From an uncultured Roseicyclus sp. (lineage in GTDB: Bacteria; Pseudomonadota; Alphaproteobacteria; Rhodobacterales; Rhodobacteraceae), in assembly GCA_937139335.1 (NCBI GenBank), contig CAKZPN010000037.1, positions 1 through 64,000 of the forward strand: a stretch of DNA of 64,000 bases, read 5' to 3'. The notes under the pieces were generated by a model, which did no database searches, was not told the DNA's origin, and saw nothing but the letters and a program-made list of their open reading frames with translations. Positions 24,935 through 33,992 of this stretch are shown one piece after another. Made by a program: the position numbers and the translations under genes. The number at the start of each line of letters is the position of its first letter. Within the stretch, counting starts at the first letter, position 1.

Positions 24935-26068
24935 ATGGTTCCCGCCGCACAGGTCGCCCGGTTCACCCGCGCGCTGCCGTTCTGGATGTCGCTGGCGCTG
25001 TTCCCGCTGATCGCCTTCGTCGCGTCCCAGGGCGGATGGTGGCTGATCCTGATGCCGCTCAGCACCTGGTGGCTGTTCACCGCGCTCGACGCCGCGCTGG
25101 GACTGGAGTTGAACAACGCCGATCCCGCGACCGCCGACTCCGATCTCGTCTGGTATCGCCTCGTCACGCTGATCTGGTTCCCGCTGCAATTCGTGACGAT
25201 CTTCGGCCTGATCTGGTACGCGACGCGGGCCGATCACCTGTCCGTGGGCGAGCAGTTCGGCTTGTTCTTCGGCGTCGGCGTGATCTCGGGCACCATCGGG
25301 ATCAACTACTCGCATGAGCTGATGCACCAGAAATCCCGGCTGGAACGCTGGCTGGCCGATTTCCTGCTGGCCACCGTGCTCTATTCGCATTTCCGGTCGG
25401 AACACCTGCTGGTGCATCACCGCCATGTCGGCACCGCGCGCGACCCGGCCACGGCGCGCTACAACGAGGGGTTCCACCGCTTCTTTCCCCGCGTGCTGCG
25501 GCAAAGCCCGGTCAGCGCATTCAAGGCGGAACAGGCGATGCTGGCGCGCAAGGGCAAGGCATGGACCGACCCGTCGAACCCGTTCTGGCGCTACTGGATC
25601 TTGCAGGGCGCCTGTGTGGTGCTGGCAATCGCGCTGGGGGGGTGGATGGGCCTCGTGCTGTTCGTGTTCCAGGCCTTCGTCGCGGTCTGGCAGCTTGAGC
25701 TGACGAATTACGTCGAGCACTACGGACTGACCCGCAAGCATCTGGGCGGGGCGAAGTACGAGCACGTTTTGCCGCGCCATTCGTGGAACGCGGCGCACAA
25801 GGCGTCGAACTGGCTGCTGATCAACCTGCAACGCCATTCCGACCACCATTACAAGCCCGACCGGCGCTTTCCGCTCTTGCAGACCTACACCGAGGACGAC
25901 GCGCCGCAATTGCCCTACGGCTACCCGGTCATGACCATCGCCGCGATGGTCCCGCCGCTGTGGAAACGGGTGATGAACCCGCGGGTGCGCGCCTGGCGGC
26001 GGCACTACTATCCCGAGATCACGGATTGGCACCCTTACAACAAGGCGCTGAACCCGGCGCCGGCATGA
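24935..26068 (+). CDS. alkB: AlkB-type alkane 1-monooxygenase (membrane di-iron)
   Basis: This 377-residue integral membrane protein has the histidine boxes of the AlkB/fatty-acid desaturase-like family: H127ELMH131, H157LLVHH and the late H301-x2-HH (LQRHSDHHYKP), plus NYVEHYGL. Several hydrophobic segments (about 15-35, 36-50, 75-95, 110-125, 200-235) fit the six-helix topology. The family hydroxylates terminal carbons of alkanes using rubredoxin; no rubredoxin gene is beside it. It starts at ATG 24935 with AAGGAGA upstream. True substrate is not shown by sequence. Confidence 0.9.
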   Translation: MVPAAQVARFTRALPFWMSLALFPLIAFVASQGGWWLILMPLSTWWLFTALDAALGLELNNADPATADSDLVWYRLVTLIWFPLQFVTIFGLIWYATRADHLSVGEQFGLFFGVGVISGTIGINYSHELMHQKSRLERWLADFLLATVLYSHFRSEHLLVHHRHVGTARDPATARYNEGFHRFFPRVLRQSPVSAFKAEQAMLARKGKAWTDPSNPFWRYWILQGACVVLAIALGGWMGLVLFVFQAFVAVWQLELTNYVEHYGLTRKHLGGAKYEHVLPRHSWNAAHKASNWLLINLQRHSDHHYKPDRRFPLLQTYTEDDAPQLPYGYPVMTIAAMVPPLWKRVMNPRVRAWRRHYYPEITDWHPYNKALNPAPA

Positions 26069-26114
26069 GGCTGGCGCGCTTGGCCGCGCCACGGGGCTGC
26101 CCTAGGGTGCGGCG

Positions 26115-26786
26115 ATGATCGTGCCTTTCATCCTGTTGCTGATCTCGCTCGGCGGCGTCGCCGCGGCGTGGCTCGTTCCGGGGCTATGGGATCTGATCCT
26201 GCTCACCGGACCGATGGCGGTGGCGAGCCTGTGGCTCCTCCTTCGGGCCTGGCGCACGCCGAGAAACCGGGACCGGAACCTCGAGCGAGTGGTCGACCAG
26301 CCACCCGCACGCAAGTGGTTTTCCCGACCGCCCAAGGCAGTGCCGCAATGGATCGTGATCGACGGCTCCAACGTCATGCACTGGGCCGACGAGACGCCAA
26401 GGATCGAGCCGCTGCGCGAGGTGGTGGCGCATCTGCAAGGGCTCGGCTACACGCCCGGTGTCGTCTTCGACGCCAATGCCGGCTACCTGCTCGCCGGCCG
26501 CTACCAGCACGACCGCGCTTTCGGCAAACTGCTCGGGCTGCCGCAGGACCGCATCATGGTGGTCCCCAAGGGAGAGCCGGCCGACCCGACCATCCTGCGT
26601 GCAGCAGAGGATCTGGATGCCCGCGTCGTCACCAACGACCGCTACCGGGATTGGGTGGACGAGTTCCCGCAGGTCAGGCAACCCGGCTTCCTGATCCGCG
26701 GCGGCTATCGCGAGGGCAAGCTCTGGCTCGATCTCGACGACGCGCAGCCTGCGCAGACGCGGCGGGTGTTGGCGCCGTCGCGTTGA
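26115..26786 (+). CDS. Membrane-anchored NYN/Zc3h12a-like RNase
   Basis: The first 50 residues carry two hydrophobic segments (MIVPFILLLISLGGVAAAWLV and WDLILLTGPMAVASLWLLL). A basic linker leads to a NYN/PIN-like domain: WIVIDGSNVMHW with metal Asp, GVVFDANAGYLLAGRY, MVVPKGEPADPTIL and VVTNDRYRDWVDEFP. This is the ribonuclease NYN domain seen in Zc3h12a-like proteins. It probably degrades RNA at the membrane. It lies 46 nt after alkB on the same strand and may be co-transcribed. Confidence 0.8.
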   Translation: MIVPFILLLISLGGVAAAWLVPGLWDLILLTGPMAVASLWLLLRAWRTPRNRDRNLERVVDQPPARKWFSRPPKAVPQWIVIDGSNVMHWADETPRIEPLREVVAHLQGLGYTPGVVFDANAGYLLAGRYQHDRAFGKLLGLPQDRIMVVPKGEPADPTILRAAEDLDARVVTNDRYRDWVDEFPQVRQPGFLIRGGYREGKLWLDLDDAQPAQTRRVLAPSR

Positions 26787-26795
26787 CCGCGCGCC

Positions 26796-27431
26796 TTACC
26801 GCTGGATCGCCGGCGTCTGGTGGATATGGCTGCCATCCTCGGCGGCGTGGACGAGGAAATGGGCCACGTCGGCGCGGCTGACGATGCCCTGTCGCCAGGT
26901 TTCCGGCGCGACCAGCACCTGGTATTTCTGGCTCATCGCGTTGTCGTTCAGGATGCCGGGGCGCGCGATGGTCCAATCGAGGCTCGAGGCTTTGATCACC
27001 TCCTCCATCACGGCCTTGTCGGCATAGGCCCGCCCGAGCAACAGCTTGAAGGGTATGCTTTCCAGCGTCGAGAGCTTTGCCGCGCTGTCGCCGGTGCCAA
27101 AGCCGGTGACGGCCAGCAGGCGCTTCACCCCCGCCGCCTCCATCACCGGGACAAGGGCGCGGGCGGCGTCGGAGAACAGCGTAGTGCGTTGCAGGATGCG
27201 CAGATCGCGCGGCGCGCCGATGTTCACGATGACCGCGTCGGCCCCCTCGACGGCGCGGGCCAATGTCTCGGGGTCGGTCGCGTCGCCCATGACCGGCTCG
27301 AACCCCTCGGCCTCGATGCCCATCTTGTCGGCGCTGCGGGCCAGCGCGCGCACGCTGTGATCGCGGGACAGGGCGTAGTCCACCACCTTGCGGCCGATGC
27401 CGCGGCTGGCGCCGATGACGGTGAGTTTCAT
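26796..27431 (-). CDS. NAD(P)-binding oxidoreductase (atypical SDR)
   Basis: This 211-residue Rossmann protein (MKLTVIGASRGIGRKVVDYAL, then GFEPVMGDATDPETLARAVEGADAVIVNIG, and KRLLAVTGFGTGD) is of the NAD(P)H-binding atypical SDR type related to BVR-B/flavin reductases and NmrA-like proteins. It lacks the YxxxK catalytic pair in the classical position. I start at ATG 27431 because AGGAG lies 8 nt before it. Role unknown. It is convergent with the NYN gene. Confidence 0.82.
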   Translation of the reverse strand: MKLTVIGASRGIGRKVVDYALSRDHSVRALARSADKMGIEAEGFEPVMGDATDPETLARAVEGADAVIVNIGAPRDLRILQRTTLFSDAARALVPVMEAAGVKRLLAVTGFGTGDSAAKLSTLESIPFKLLLGRAYADKAVMEEVIKASSLDWTIARPGILNDNAMSQKYQVLVAPETWRQGIVSRADVAHFLVHAAEDGSHIHQTPAIQR

Positions 27432-27489
27432 GCGAGACACTCCTTTGCACGGACGCTAGCCCGCGGCGGTGACAGGTCCAAGACGCGCG

Positions 27490-28065
27490 TCAGGCGTGCC
27501 CGGCCTCGGACGACAGGGTCAGCGGCGAGATGCCGAGAGATGCCAGCGCCGCCACCCATTTCCCCTCCATCGTGCCGAACACCAGCTCGGTCGTGGCATC
27601 GGCGGTCAGCCAGCCGTTTTGCTGGATCTCGGCCTCCAGCTGCCCCGGCCCCCAGCCGGCGTAGCCCAGCGCGAGGATGGCGGCGGCAGGGCCTTCGCCG
27701 CGCGCCAGGTCCTCCAGCACGTCGAGCGTGGCGGTCATGGCAAAGCTGTCGTCGACGGCCAGCCGGTCGTCGAGGTCGCCCTGATACTCGGCCGTGTGCA
27801 GCACGAAGCCGCGGCGCAGCTCGACCGGGCCGCCGTAGCACACCGGCAGGTCGCGGGTCGCGGGCCCGCGGTCGATGTCGAGCTGTTCGAGCATCTCGGA
27901 AAACAGCACCTCGGGCATCGGCTTGTTCACGATCAGGCCCATCGCGCCCTTGGCGGAATGGTCGCACAGGAAGACCACGCTGCCGTGGAATCGCGGGTCG
28001 CCCATGTCGGGCATCGCGATCAGAAGCTTGCCGGTCAGATCTTCGCGGGGAGGTGCATCTGTCAT
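27490..28065 (-). CDS. YqgE/AlgH family protein
   Basis: This 191-residue cytoplasmic protein carries the family pattern: LTGKLLIAMPDMGDPRFHGSV, LCDHSAKGAMGLIVNKP, VCYGGPVELRRGFVLHTAEY and ALGYAGWGPGQLEAEI. YqgE proteins are widespread and conserved with no settled biochemical function. It starts at MTDAPPR and diverges from the DsbD-N gene across a 117-bp gap. Confidence 0.9.
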   Translation of the reverse strand: MTDAPPREDLTGKLLIAMPDMGDPRFHGSVVFLCDHSAKGAMGLIVNKPMPEVLFSEMLEQLDIDRGPATRDLPVCYGGPVELRRGFVLHTAEYQGDLDDRLAVDDSFAMTATLDVLEDLARGEGPAAAILALGYAGWGPGQLEAEIQQNGWLTADATTELVFGTMEGKWVAALASLGISPLTLSSEAGHA

Positions 28066-28182
28066 GGTCAGAGCATGGGGGTTAGGCCCCGCGCAATCAA
28101 GCGCGGCGCGGGCGACACGATCACGCGGCATTCGCCAAATCGTGACTTCCCAAATCCTGCCGATGTTTCTAGCTCCGTTGGA

Positions 28183-29007
28183 ATGATCCTCATCCTTCGG
28201 AAAACTCTCGCCGCCCTTGTCGCCTGTGCCGCCCTGCTGGTCGCCGCACCGGCCGTGGCGCAATTCGAGGCGCGCACGGCCGCCGACGTGGTGCAGGTGT
28301 CGTTCCTGCCCGGCTGGCGGCTGCCCAACGGCAACCACATGGCGGCGGTGCAGATCACGCTGGCACCGGGGTGGAAGACCTATTGGCGCGCGCCCGGCGA
28401 AGGCGGTGTGCCCACGGTGATCAGCCTGACCGAGGCGCAGGGCGTGACCGGCATGTCGATCCACTGGCCGCGGCCACAGGTGTTCATCGCCAACGGCATG
28501 CGCTCCATAGGCTACCGCGGGAGCGTGATCTTGCCGGTGGAGTTTTCGCTCGACAACCACGGACCGGTCAGCGTCACGGGGCAGATCGACCTTGGCGTCT
28601 GCCTCGATGTCTGCATGCCGGTCACGCTGGATCTTGCCGGGCTTCTGCCGGTGCAGACCGACCGGGTGGGCGAGATCGGCCGGGCATTGTCGGATCGCCC
28701 CCTGACGGCGGGCGAGGCTGGTGCGGGCCATGCCACCTGCTCGGTCGAGCCCATCGCCGACGGGCTGCGCGTGACGGTGTCGGTCAACGTGCCGCCCACG
28801 GGCAATGACGAGACCGTGGTGGTGGAACATCGCAACAGCGACGTCTGGGTCTCCGAAGCGATGACGCGGCGCGAGGGGAACACGGTGCGCGGCACGGCGG
28901 ATGTGGTGCCGCCCGACCACGGGCCCTTCGCGATGAACCGCTCGGACCTGCGGATCACGGTGATCGGCAGTCAGATGGCGGTGGAACTGGACGGCTGCAC
29001 TGGGTGA
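28183..29007 (+). CDS. DsbD N-terminal-domain-type periplasmic protein
   Basis: This 274-residue exported protein has a signal peptide (LAALVACAALLVAAPAVAQ). The mature domain resembles nDsbD/ScsB-type domains: LPNGNHMAAVQITLAPGWKTYWRAPGEGG, a WPRPQVFIANG region, and a C-x3-C pair in DLGVCLDVCMPV. There are no transmembrane helices or thioredoxin domain, unlike full DsbD. It likely receives reducing equivalents from, or supplies them to, periplasmic thiol pathways. It is convergent with the RND transporter gene. Confidence 0.82.
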   Translation: MILILRKTLAALVACAALLVAAPAVAQFEARTAADVVQVSFLPGWRLPNGNHMAAVQITLAPGWKTYWRAPGEGGVPTVISLTEAQGVTGMSIHWPRPQVFIANGMRSIGYRGSVILPVEFSLDNHGPVSVTGQIDLGVCLDVCMPVTLDLAGLLPVQTDRVGEIGRALSDRPLTAGEAGAGHATCSVEPIADGLRVTVSVNVPPTGNDETVVVEHRNSDVWVSEAMTRREGNTVRGTADVVPPDHGPFAMNRSDLRITVIGSQMAVELDGCTG

Positions 29008-29031
29008 CGCGGGACGGGCGGATTGCCCACC
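29008..29031. repeat. Short intergenic GGGCGGATTGCCCACCCTA element
   Basis: Between two convergent genes lies CGGGCGGATTGCCCACCCTAC, with a small inverted repeat (GGGC...GCCC). Read from the other strand it gives GTAGGGTGGGCAAT, a sequence I recall as a common intergenic element in many proteobacterial genomes. Confidence 0.35.
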
Positions 29032-32000
29032 CTACGAGGTCGACCGCCGGCCGGCAAAGACCGTCGCCCCGATGATCCAGCCGAGCAGGCACATCGCCGC
29101 CGTTCCCGCAACGAAAACGCCGAATGCCGCCGTCAGGCCCGAGCCAAGCCCAGCCAGCGGCCCCGCCATCGTACCACTCAGCATCGTGCTGCCGAGCGTC
29201 GCGGCGAACAGCGCCAGCGCCGCCACCGCCACGCCCCCCACGCCAAGCGCGACGCCCGGGTTGCGCGGCAGCGATCGCAGCGCGCGGCGCAAGGCCGTCA
29301 GCTGCTTGCCGATATCCTGCTGCATCGCCATGATCGCGGGCACCACCAGCAGCACGATCACCATCCCGAAGCCCAGCCCGTAGACCAGCGTGATGACCGT
29401 GGGCTTGAGGAACTGCGCATCCTGCGAGCGTTCGTAAAGCAGCGGCGCAAGCCCCAGCACGGTCGTCAGCGTGGTCAGAAGCACCGGGCGCAGCCGGTTC
29501 GAAGCGCCGTCGATGATGGCGGGGATCAGCCCGCGCTCCTCCGCGTATTCGTCGATGGTCGTCACCAGCACGATGGAATCGTTGATGATGATGCCGGTCA
29601 TCCCGATCAGCCCCACGACCGTGAACATCGACAGCGGCACCTCCCAGATCATGTGGCCGTAGATCGCGCCCACGAGGCCGAAGGGGATGACCGCCATCAC
29701 CACCATCGGCCGTGTCCAGCTGGCGAAGATCCAGGCCAGTACGAGGTAGATGCCGACGATACACAGGATGAAGCCGGTCAGCGCATCGCTGAGGAAGTCG
29801 CGCTCCTGCTCGGCCAGGCCCGACAGGCGGGTGGACACGCCGTAACGTTCCTCGAGCTGCGGCACGATGACCTCGGCCAGTTCGGTCATGATCTCGGCGG
29901 CGCGGGCGGGGTCGTCCTCGGACAGGTCGCCGGTGACCGACAGCAGCCGCACGCCGTTCTCGCGCTGGATCGAGGAAAACCCCTGCCGCGCCTCCACCGT
30001 CACGATATCGGCGAGCGGCACGTATTGACCGGAGGCGGCGCGCAGCAGCGTGCGGTCGAGGAAATCGGCGGTCAGCTCGCCGGAGGGCAACTCGACCCGG
30101 ATCGAGGCGGTGCGCGGCCCGTCGGGGTAGGTCGCGGCCTCGATCCCGCCGAGCCGGTTGCGCAATACCCGACCGAGCGTGCCGATGTCGAAACCCAGCG
30201 CCTCACCCTGCGGGGTCAGCGACAGGCTCAATTCTTCGCGATCGTAGGCCATGCTGTCCTGCAGCCCCGAAACCTCGGGAAAGCGGCCTAGCTGGGTCTG
30301 AAGCGCGATCGCGGCATCCTTCAGCGTGGCGGTGTCGGCGCCGAAGATCTGCACATCGATGGAATCGCCCCCCGGCCCGCCGCGGAAACCGCGGAAACTG
30401 ATGACTTCGGTCATCGGCAGCTGGCGGACCTCTTCCTGCAGATCGGCGACGAAGGCGAAGGCCGAATAGGGGCGCAGGTCCGGGTCGACCAGCTCGATGG
30501 CGATGGAACCCAACAGGTCGGCATCCTTGTTCTCGACCCCGCTGAGCCCGCCGCCGGTGTTGCCGCCGAGCTCCGCCAGAACGTAGAGCATCGGGTTGGT
30601 GCCGTGTTCTTCCTCGTAGCGGTCGGCCACGGCCTCGGCGGCGCGCTGCAACTCGCGCACCATGGCAAGGCTGTCCTCGCGGGTGGCGCCGTCGAGCATG
30701 GCGAAATTGCCCGAGACCGACGACAGCTCCGGCGCGTTGAAGAAGCGCCAGGTGACGTCGCCGCGGATGAAGCTCGCGACCTGCGTGGCGAGGATAAGGA
30801 TCACGGCAGCCAGCACCGGATAGCGCGCCCGCACCACGACACGCATCGCCGGGCGGAACAGCGTGGCGTTCACCCAGTCGAACCCCCGGTTCACCAGCCG
30901 CGACGGCATGTCGTACCAATGCGCCTTGGCGGAATGCGCCAGCGCATGCGCCATGTGGTTGGGCAGGATCAGGAAGCATTCCACGAGGCTGGCCAGCAGC
31001 ACCACGATCACGGTGAAGGGGATGTCGGCGATCATGCTGCCGAACCGCCCGCCGATGGCGGTGAGCGCCGCGAAGGCCAGAACCGTGGTCAGCGTCGCGG
31101 AAAACACCGGCGCGGCCATGCGGCGCGCTGCGGTCTCGGCGGCGACGACCGGCGGCTCGCCCAGCGTGCGGGCCCGGTAATCCGCGTGCTCGCCCACCAC
31201 GATGGCGTCGTCCACCACGATGCCCAGCGTGATGATGAGCGCGAAAAGCGAGATCATGTTGATCGTCAGCCCCGCCACCCACATCAGCGCGATGGCCGCG
31301 ATCAGCGCGACCGGAATGCCCGCCGCGACCCAGAAGGCGGTGCGCGCGTTCAGGAACAGGAACAGCAGCGCCACGACCATCAAGAGGCCAGTCAGCGCAT
31401 TGTCGAGCAGCACGTTCAACCGCCCCGAGATCGCCTCGGCCTGGGTGCGGATCAGATCGAGCGTGGTGCCGACGGGCAGCGTCGCCTCCATCTCGGCGGC
31501 GACCTGTTCCACCAGCGCCTGGATGGCGATGGCGTCGCCATCCTCGGAGCGGTCGACGCGGATCGAGACGGCGGGATTCTCGCCCACGAAATAGGTCCGC
31601 TCCCGGTCCACGCCTTCGGTACGGACAAGCGCCACGTCGCCGATGGTCAGCGCCGATCCGTCCTCGTTCGTACGCAGGGTCAGGCCCGCGATCTCGGCCG
31701 CGCTGCGCTGCGCCGAGCCGGTGCGGATGCGCGCGTTGGCGGCGTCGACGTCGCCGGCGGGCGAGGTGGAGGCGGCGGCGGCGATCACCGCGGCGATGTC
31801 GGCCATCGAGATGTCGTAGCGGACCAGCGAGGCCGACGGCACCTCGACCAGCGTTTCGGGGGCGGCCACGCCGCGGATCGTGGCGCGGGTCACGCCGACC
31901 TCGAACAGGCGGGCGACGAATTCATCGGCAAAGCGGCCCAGCTGCTCGGGCGCGACGGGGCCGGTGATGACCACGTCGGTGACGCGGTCGAACCAGGCGC

Positions 32001-32412
32001 CGCGCCGCAGTTCCGGCTCCTCCGCGTCCTCGGGCAGGTCGCTGATGCCGTCGAGCGCGGCCTGCACGTCATCGGCGGCGCGGCTCATGTCCCAGCCGGG
32101 GTCGAATTCAAGCGACAGGCTGGCGCGCCCCTCGCGGCTTGTGGACGAGGTTTCGGCCACGCCCGGAACGGTCAGCAGCACGGGTTCCAGCACCGCGACG
32201 ATGGCCTCGTCCACATCCTCGGCCCCGGCGCCGTCCCAGGCGACCGTGATGCCGATGTCGTCCGAGATCACGTCGGGAAAGAACTGCGCGCGCATCTGCG
32301 GGATCGCGGCGATGCCCGCCACGACCATCAGCACGAGGAGCAGGTTCGCGGCCGTGCGGTGCCGGGTGAAGTAGCTGAGGATGCCGGCGCCGCCGGGGGG
32401 AAGGCTGCGCAT
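29032..32412 (-). CDS. RND-family efflux transporter permease
   Basis: This 1126-residue inner-membrane proton-driven pump subunit has the RND topology: one N-terminal helix (TAANLLLVLMVVAGIAAIPQ), a large periplasmic loop, helices 2-6 (LNVLLDNALTGLLMVVALLFLFLNARTAFWVAAG), a second loop, and a final helix set. The GIVVDDAIVVGEHADY and later TGIIINDSIVLVTTIDEYAEERG segments are the proton-relay helices. The C-terminus is about 80 residues longer than usual, with extra hydrophobic helices. It lies 3 nt after the adaptor gene. Substrate unknown; no outer-membrane factor is adjacent. Confidence 0.93.
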   Translation of the reverse strand: MRSLPPGGAGILSYFTRHRTAANLLLVLMVVAGIAAIPQMRAQFFPDVISDDIGITVAWDGAGAEDVDEAIVAVLEPVLLTVPGVAETSSTSREGRASLSLEFDPGWDMSRAADDVQAALDGISDLPEDAEEPELRRGAWFDRVTDVVITGPVAPEQLGRFADEFVARLFEVGVTRATIRGVAAPETLVEVPSASLVRYDISMADIAAVIAAAASTSPAGDVDAANARIRTGSAQRSAAEIAGLTLRTNEDGSALTIGDVALVRTEGVDRERTYFVGENPAVSIRVDRSEDGDAIAIQALVEQVAAEMEATLPVGTTLDLIRTQAEAISGRLNVLLDNALTGLLMVVALLFLFLNARTAFWVAAGIPVALIAAIALMWVAGLTINMISLFALIITLGIVVDDAIVVGEHADYRARTLGEPPVVAAETAARRMAAPVFSATLTTVLAFAALTAIGGRFGSMIADIPFTVIVVLLASLVECFLILPNHMAHALAHSAKAHWYDMPSRLVNRGFDWVNATLFRPAMRVVVRARYPVLAAVILILATQVASFIRGDVTWRFFNAPELSSVSGNFAMLDGATREDSLAMVRELQRAAEAVADRYEEEHGTNPMLYVLAELGGNTGGGLSGVENKDADLLGSIAIELVDPDLRPYSAFAFVADLQEEVRQLPMTEVISFRGFRGGPGGDSIDVQIFGADTATLKDAAIALQTQLGRFPEVSGLQDSMAYDREELSLSLTPQGEALGFDIGTLGRVLRNRLGGIEAATYPDGPRTASIRVELPSGELTADFLDRTLLRAASGQYVPLADIVTVEARQGFSSIQRENGVRLLSVTGDLSEDDPARAAEIMTELAEVIVPQLEERYGVSTRLSGLAEQERDFLSDALTGFILCIVGIYLVLAWIFASWTRPMVVMAVIPFGLVGAIYGHMIWEVPLSMFTVVGLIGMTGIIINDSIVLVTTIDEYAEERGLIPAIIDGASNRLRPVLLTTLTTVLGLAPLLYERSQDAQFLKPTVITLVYGLGFGMVIVLLVVPAIMAMQQDIGKQLTALRRALRSLPRNPGVALGVGGVAVAALALFAATLGSTMLSGTMAGPLAGLGSGLTAAFGVFVAGTAAMCLLGWIIGATVFAGRRSTS

Positions 32413-32415
32413 GGC

Positions 32416-33873
32416 CTAGCTTCCCATCCGGCTTTCAAGACGGGTGACCATCTGCGTCGGCACCTCGTCTTGCTGCAACTGGTCGAGCATCCGCGCCTTC
32501 ACATCGGCGGGGATGAAGCCATTGGCCTCGACATAGGCGATCAGCCGCGCGCGGCGGTCGTCGTCCAACGAAATCGTCTCGGGCAGCGGCGGCGGCTCGG
32601 CCTCGGTCGGGCGGATCGGGTTCACGCGAATGCCCGCGCCCAGCACCGGCGTGCGGGCCAGTACCACCTCGCGGCCTTCCAGACCGGGCGCGCGGATCAG
32701 CACGTCATCGCCCTGCCGCCGCATCAGCTGCACCGCGACGGCCTCCAGCCGGTCCTCGGCATCGAGCATCAGGATCTGCCCGTCGGAGCCAAGCGCCGTC
32801 GCCGGCAGGCGCGCGACATTATCGAGCGGCGGCTCCTCGACCTCGACCCGCACGAAATCGCCCACGCGCAGCCCGCGCGGCTCCTCGATCCGGGCGAAGA
32901 GAAGCCGGCCCGACTGCCCGGTCTCCACCGCGCCGCTTTCGCGCGTCAAGACGGCCCCGGCGGTCAGGTCCAGACCGAAAACATCGAGGATCACCGAGAC
33001 GCGCGCGTCGGGCAGGCTGCCGTCCTCGCCGATCAGCTGCACGTATTGCGCGGTGGAAATGCGAAACGCGACCTCGAGCGCGTCGGGGTCGATCAGGTTC
33101 GCGACCTGTTCGTTGCGGTTCACCAGCCGGCCGGCGACCACGTTCACCTCGGAGAGCACGCCGTCGAATTCCGCGCGCAGCACGGTGCGGGCCAGCATCC
33201 GTTCCGCCTCGGCCAAGGCGATGCGGCGACGGTCCAGCGCGGTTTCCGACTGCGCCACGCGGGCCTCGGCGCTGGCCAGCGCCTGTCGCCGTGACAGCAC
33301 GGCCTGGCTGGCGGTGGCGGCGGCCAGTTCGGCGGTTTCCACGGCGGCCGCGCTGCCGACGCCGCGATCGAGCAGGTCAAGCTGCCGGTCAAGCGCGCGC
33401 TGGCGCAGATCGGCCTGGGCCTGCGCGGCCGCCACGTCGTCGCGCGCAAGCTCCACCGCGCTGGTCGCCTCGGCCAGTTCATTCTCGGCATCGCGCAGGT
33501 CGGCGGCGGTGGTATCGCGGGCCGATTGCATCTCGGCCGGGTCGACCCGCATCAGGACCTGCCCGGCGCTCACCGCGCCGCCTTCCTCAAACTCCTCGGC
33601 AAGCTCGATGACCGTGCCCTCGGCGGGCGCGCGCAATTCGAGCGTGCGGCGCGACCGGACCTCGCCGAAGGCGGTCAGGACCGGCGTTTCGGTGCCGAAA
33701 TCAAGCGGCGCGACCTCGGCCGAGAACACCCGCTCGCGCTGCGGCTGCGGCACGCCTTCCTCGGACCAGCGCGCCTGGAGCGCGCCGTAGATCGTGGTGC
33801 CGGCCATGGCCAAGAGGCCGATGGTCAGCGCCATCAGGAACAGTCCGACGAGCGCGCGGCGGAGAAAACGCAT
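32416..33873 (-). CDS. RND periplasmic adaptor (membrane-fusion) protein
   Basis: This 485-residue adaptor has one N-terminal helix (ALVGLFLMALTIGLLAMAGTTIYGAL), a barrel-sandwich lipoyl-like domain (ELRAPAEGTVIELAEEFEEGGAVSAGQVLMRVDP), a long alpha-helical hairpin (about 110-225, Ala/Glu/Gln rich), the second half of the lipoyl domain (LRAEFDGVLSEVNVVAGRLV), and a beta-barrel region. Its tail (SLDDDRRARLIAYVEANGFIPADVKARMLDQL) is an unusual C-terminal extension. It is transcribed with the RND pump. The promoter region at 33884-33946 holds small palindromes. Confidence 0.92.
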   Translation of the reverse strand: MRFLRRALVGLFLMALTIGLLAMAGTTIYGALQARWSEEGVPQPQRERVFSAEVAPLDFGTETPVLTAFGEVRSRRTLELRAPAEGTVIELAEEFEEGGAVSAGQVLMRVDPAEMQSARDTTAADLRDAENELAEATSAVELARDDVAAAQAQADLRQRALDRQLDLLDRGVGSAAAVETAELAAATASQAVLSRRQALASAEARVAQSETALDRRRIALAEAERMLARTVLRAEFDGVLSEVNVVAGRLVNRNEQVANLIDPDALEVAFRISTAQYVQLIGEDGSLPDARVSVILDVFGLDLTAGAVLTRESGAVETGQSGRLLFARIEEPRGLRVGDFVRVEVEEPPLDNVARLPATALGSDGQILMLDAEDRLEAVAVQLMRRQGDDVLIRAPGLEGREVVLARTPVLGAGIRVNPIRPTEAEPPPLPETISLDDDRRARLIAYVEANGFIPADVKARMLDQLQQDEVPTQMVTRLESRMGS

Positions 33874-33883
33874 GGATCGAGTG

Positions 33884-33946
33884 CCTCAAGAGGTGCCTGA
33901 CCTCAAGGTAGAGGCGGGCGCGGAAAGGTCCAAGTGACAAGGTCAC
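33884..33946. promoter_or_regulatory. Palindrome cluster upstream of the efflux operon
   Basis: CCTCAAGAGG (33884-33893), ACCTCAAGGT (33900-33909) and GTGACAAGGTCAC (33934-33946) are three perfect short dyads in the 119-bp gap before the adaptor gene. They look like operator half-sites for a dimeric repressor. No regulator gene is adjacent. Confidence 0.45.
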
Positions 33947-33992
33947 ACTGGGCGTGCGGGTCTCGGTCACACGTCTTGCACGCGCGCGGCGC

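Noticed and set aside
30604..33294. 896-codon plus-strand frame opposite the RND pump and adaptor
   Set aside because: It is rich in His, Arg, Asp and Gly with no fold-like pattern, while the minus-strand RND proteins are unambiguous.
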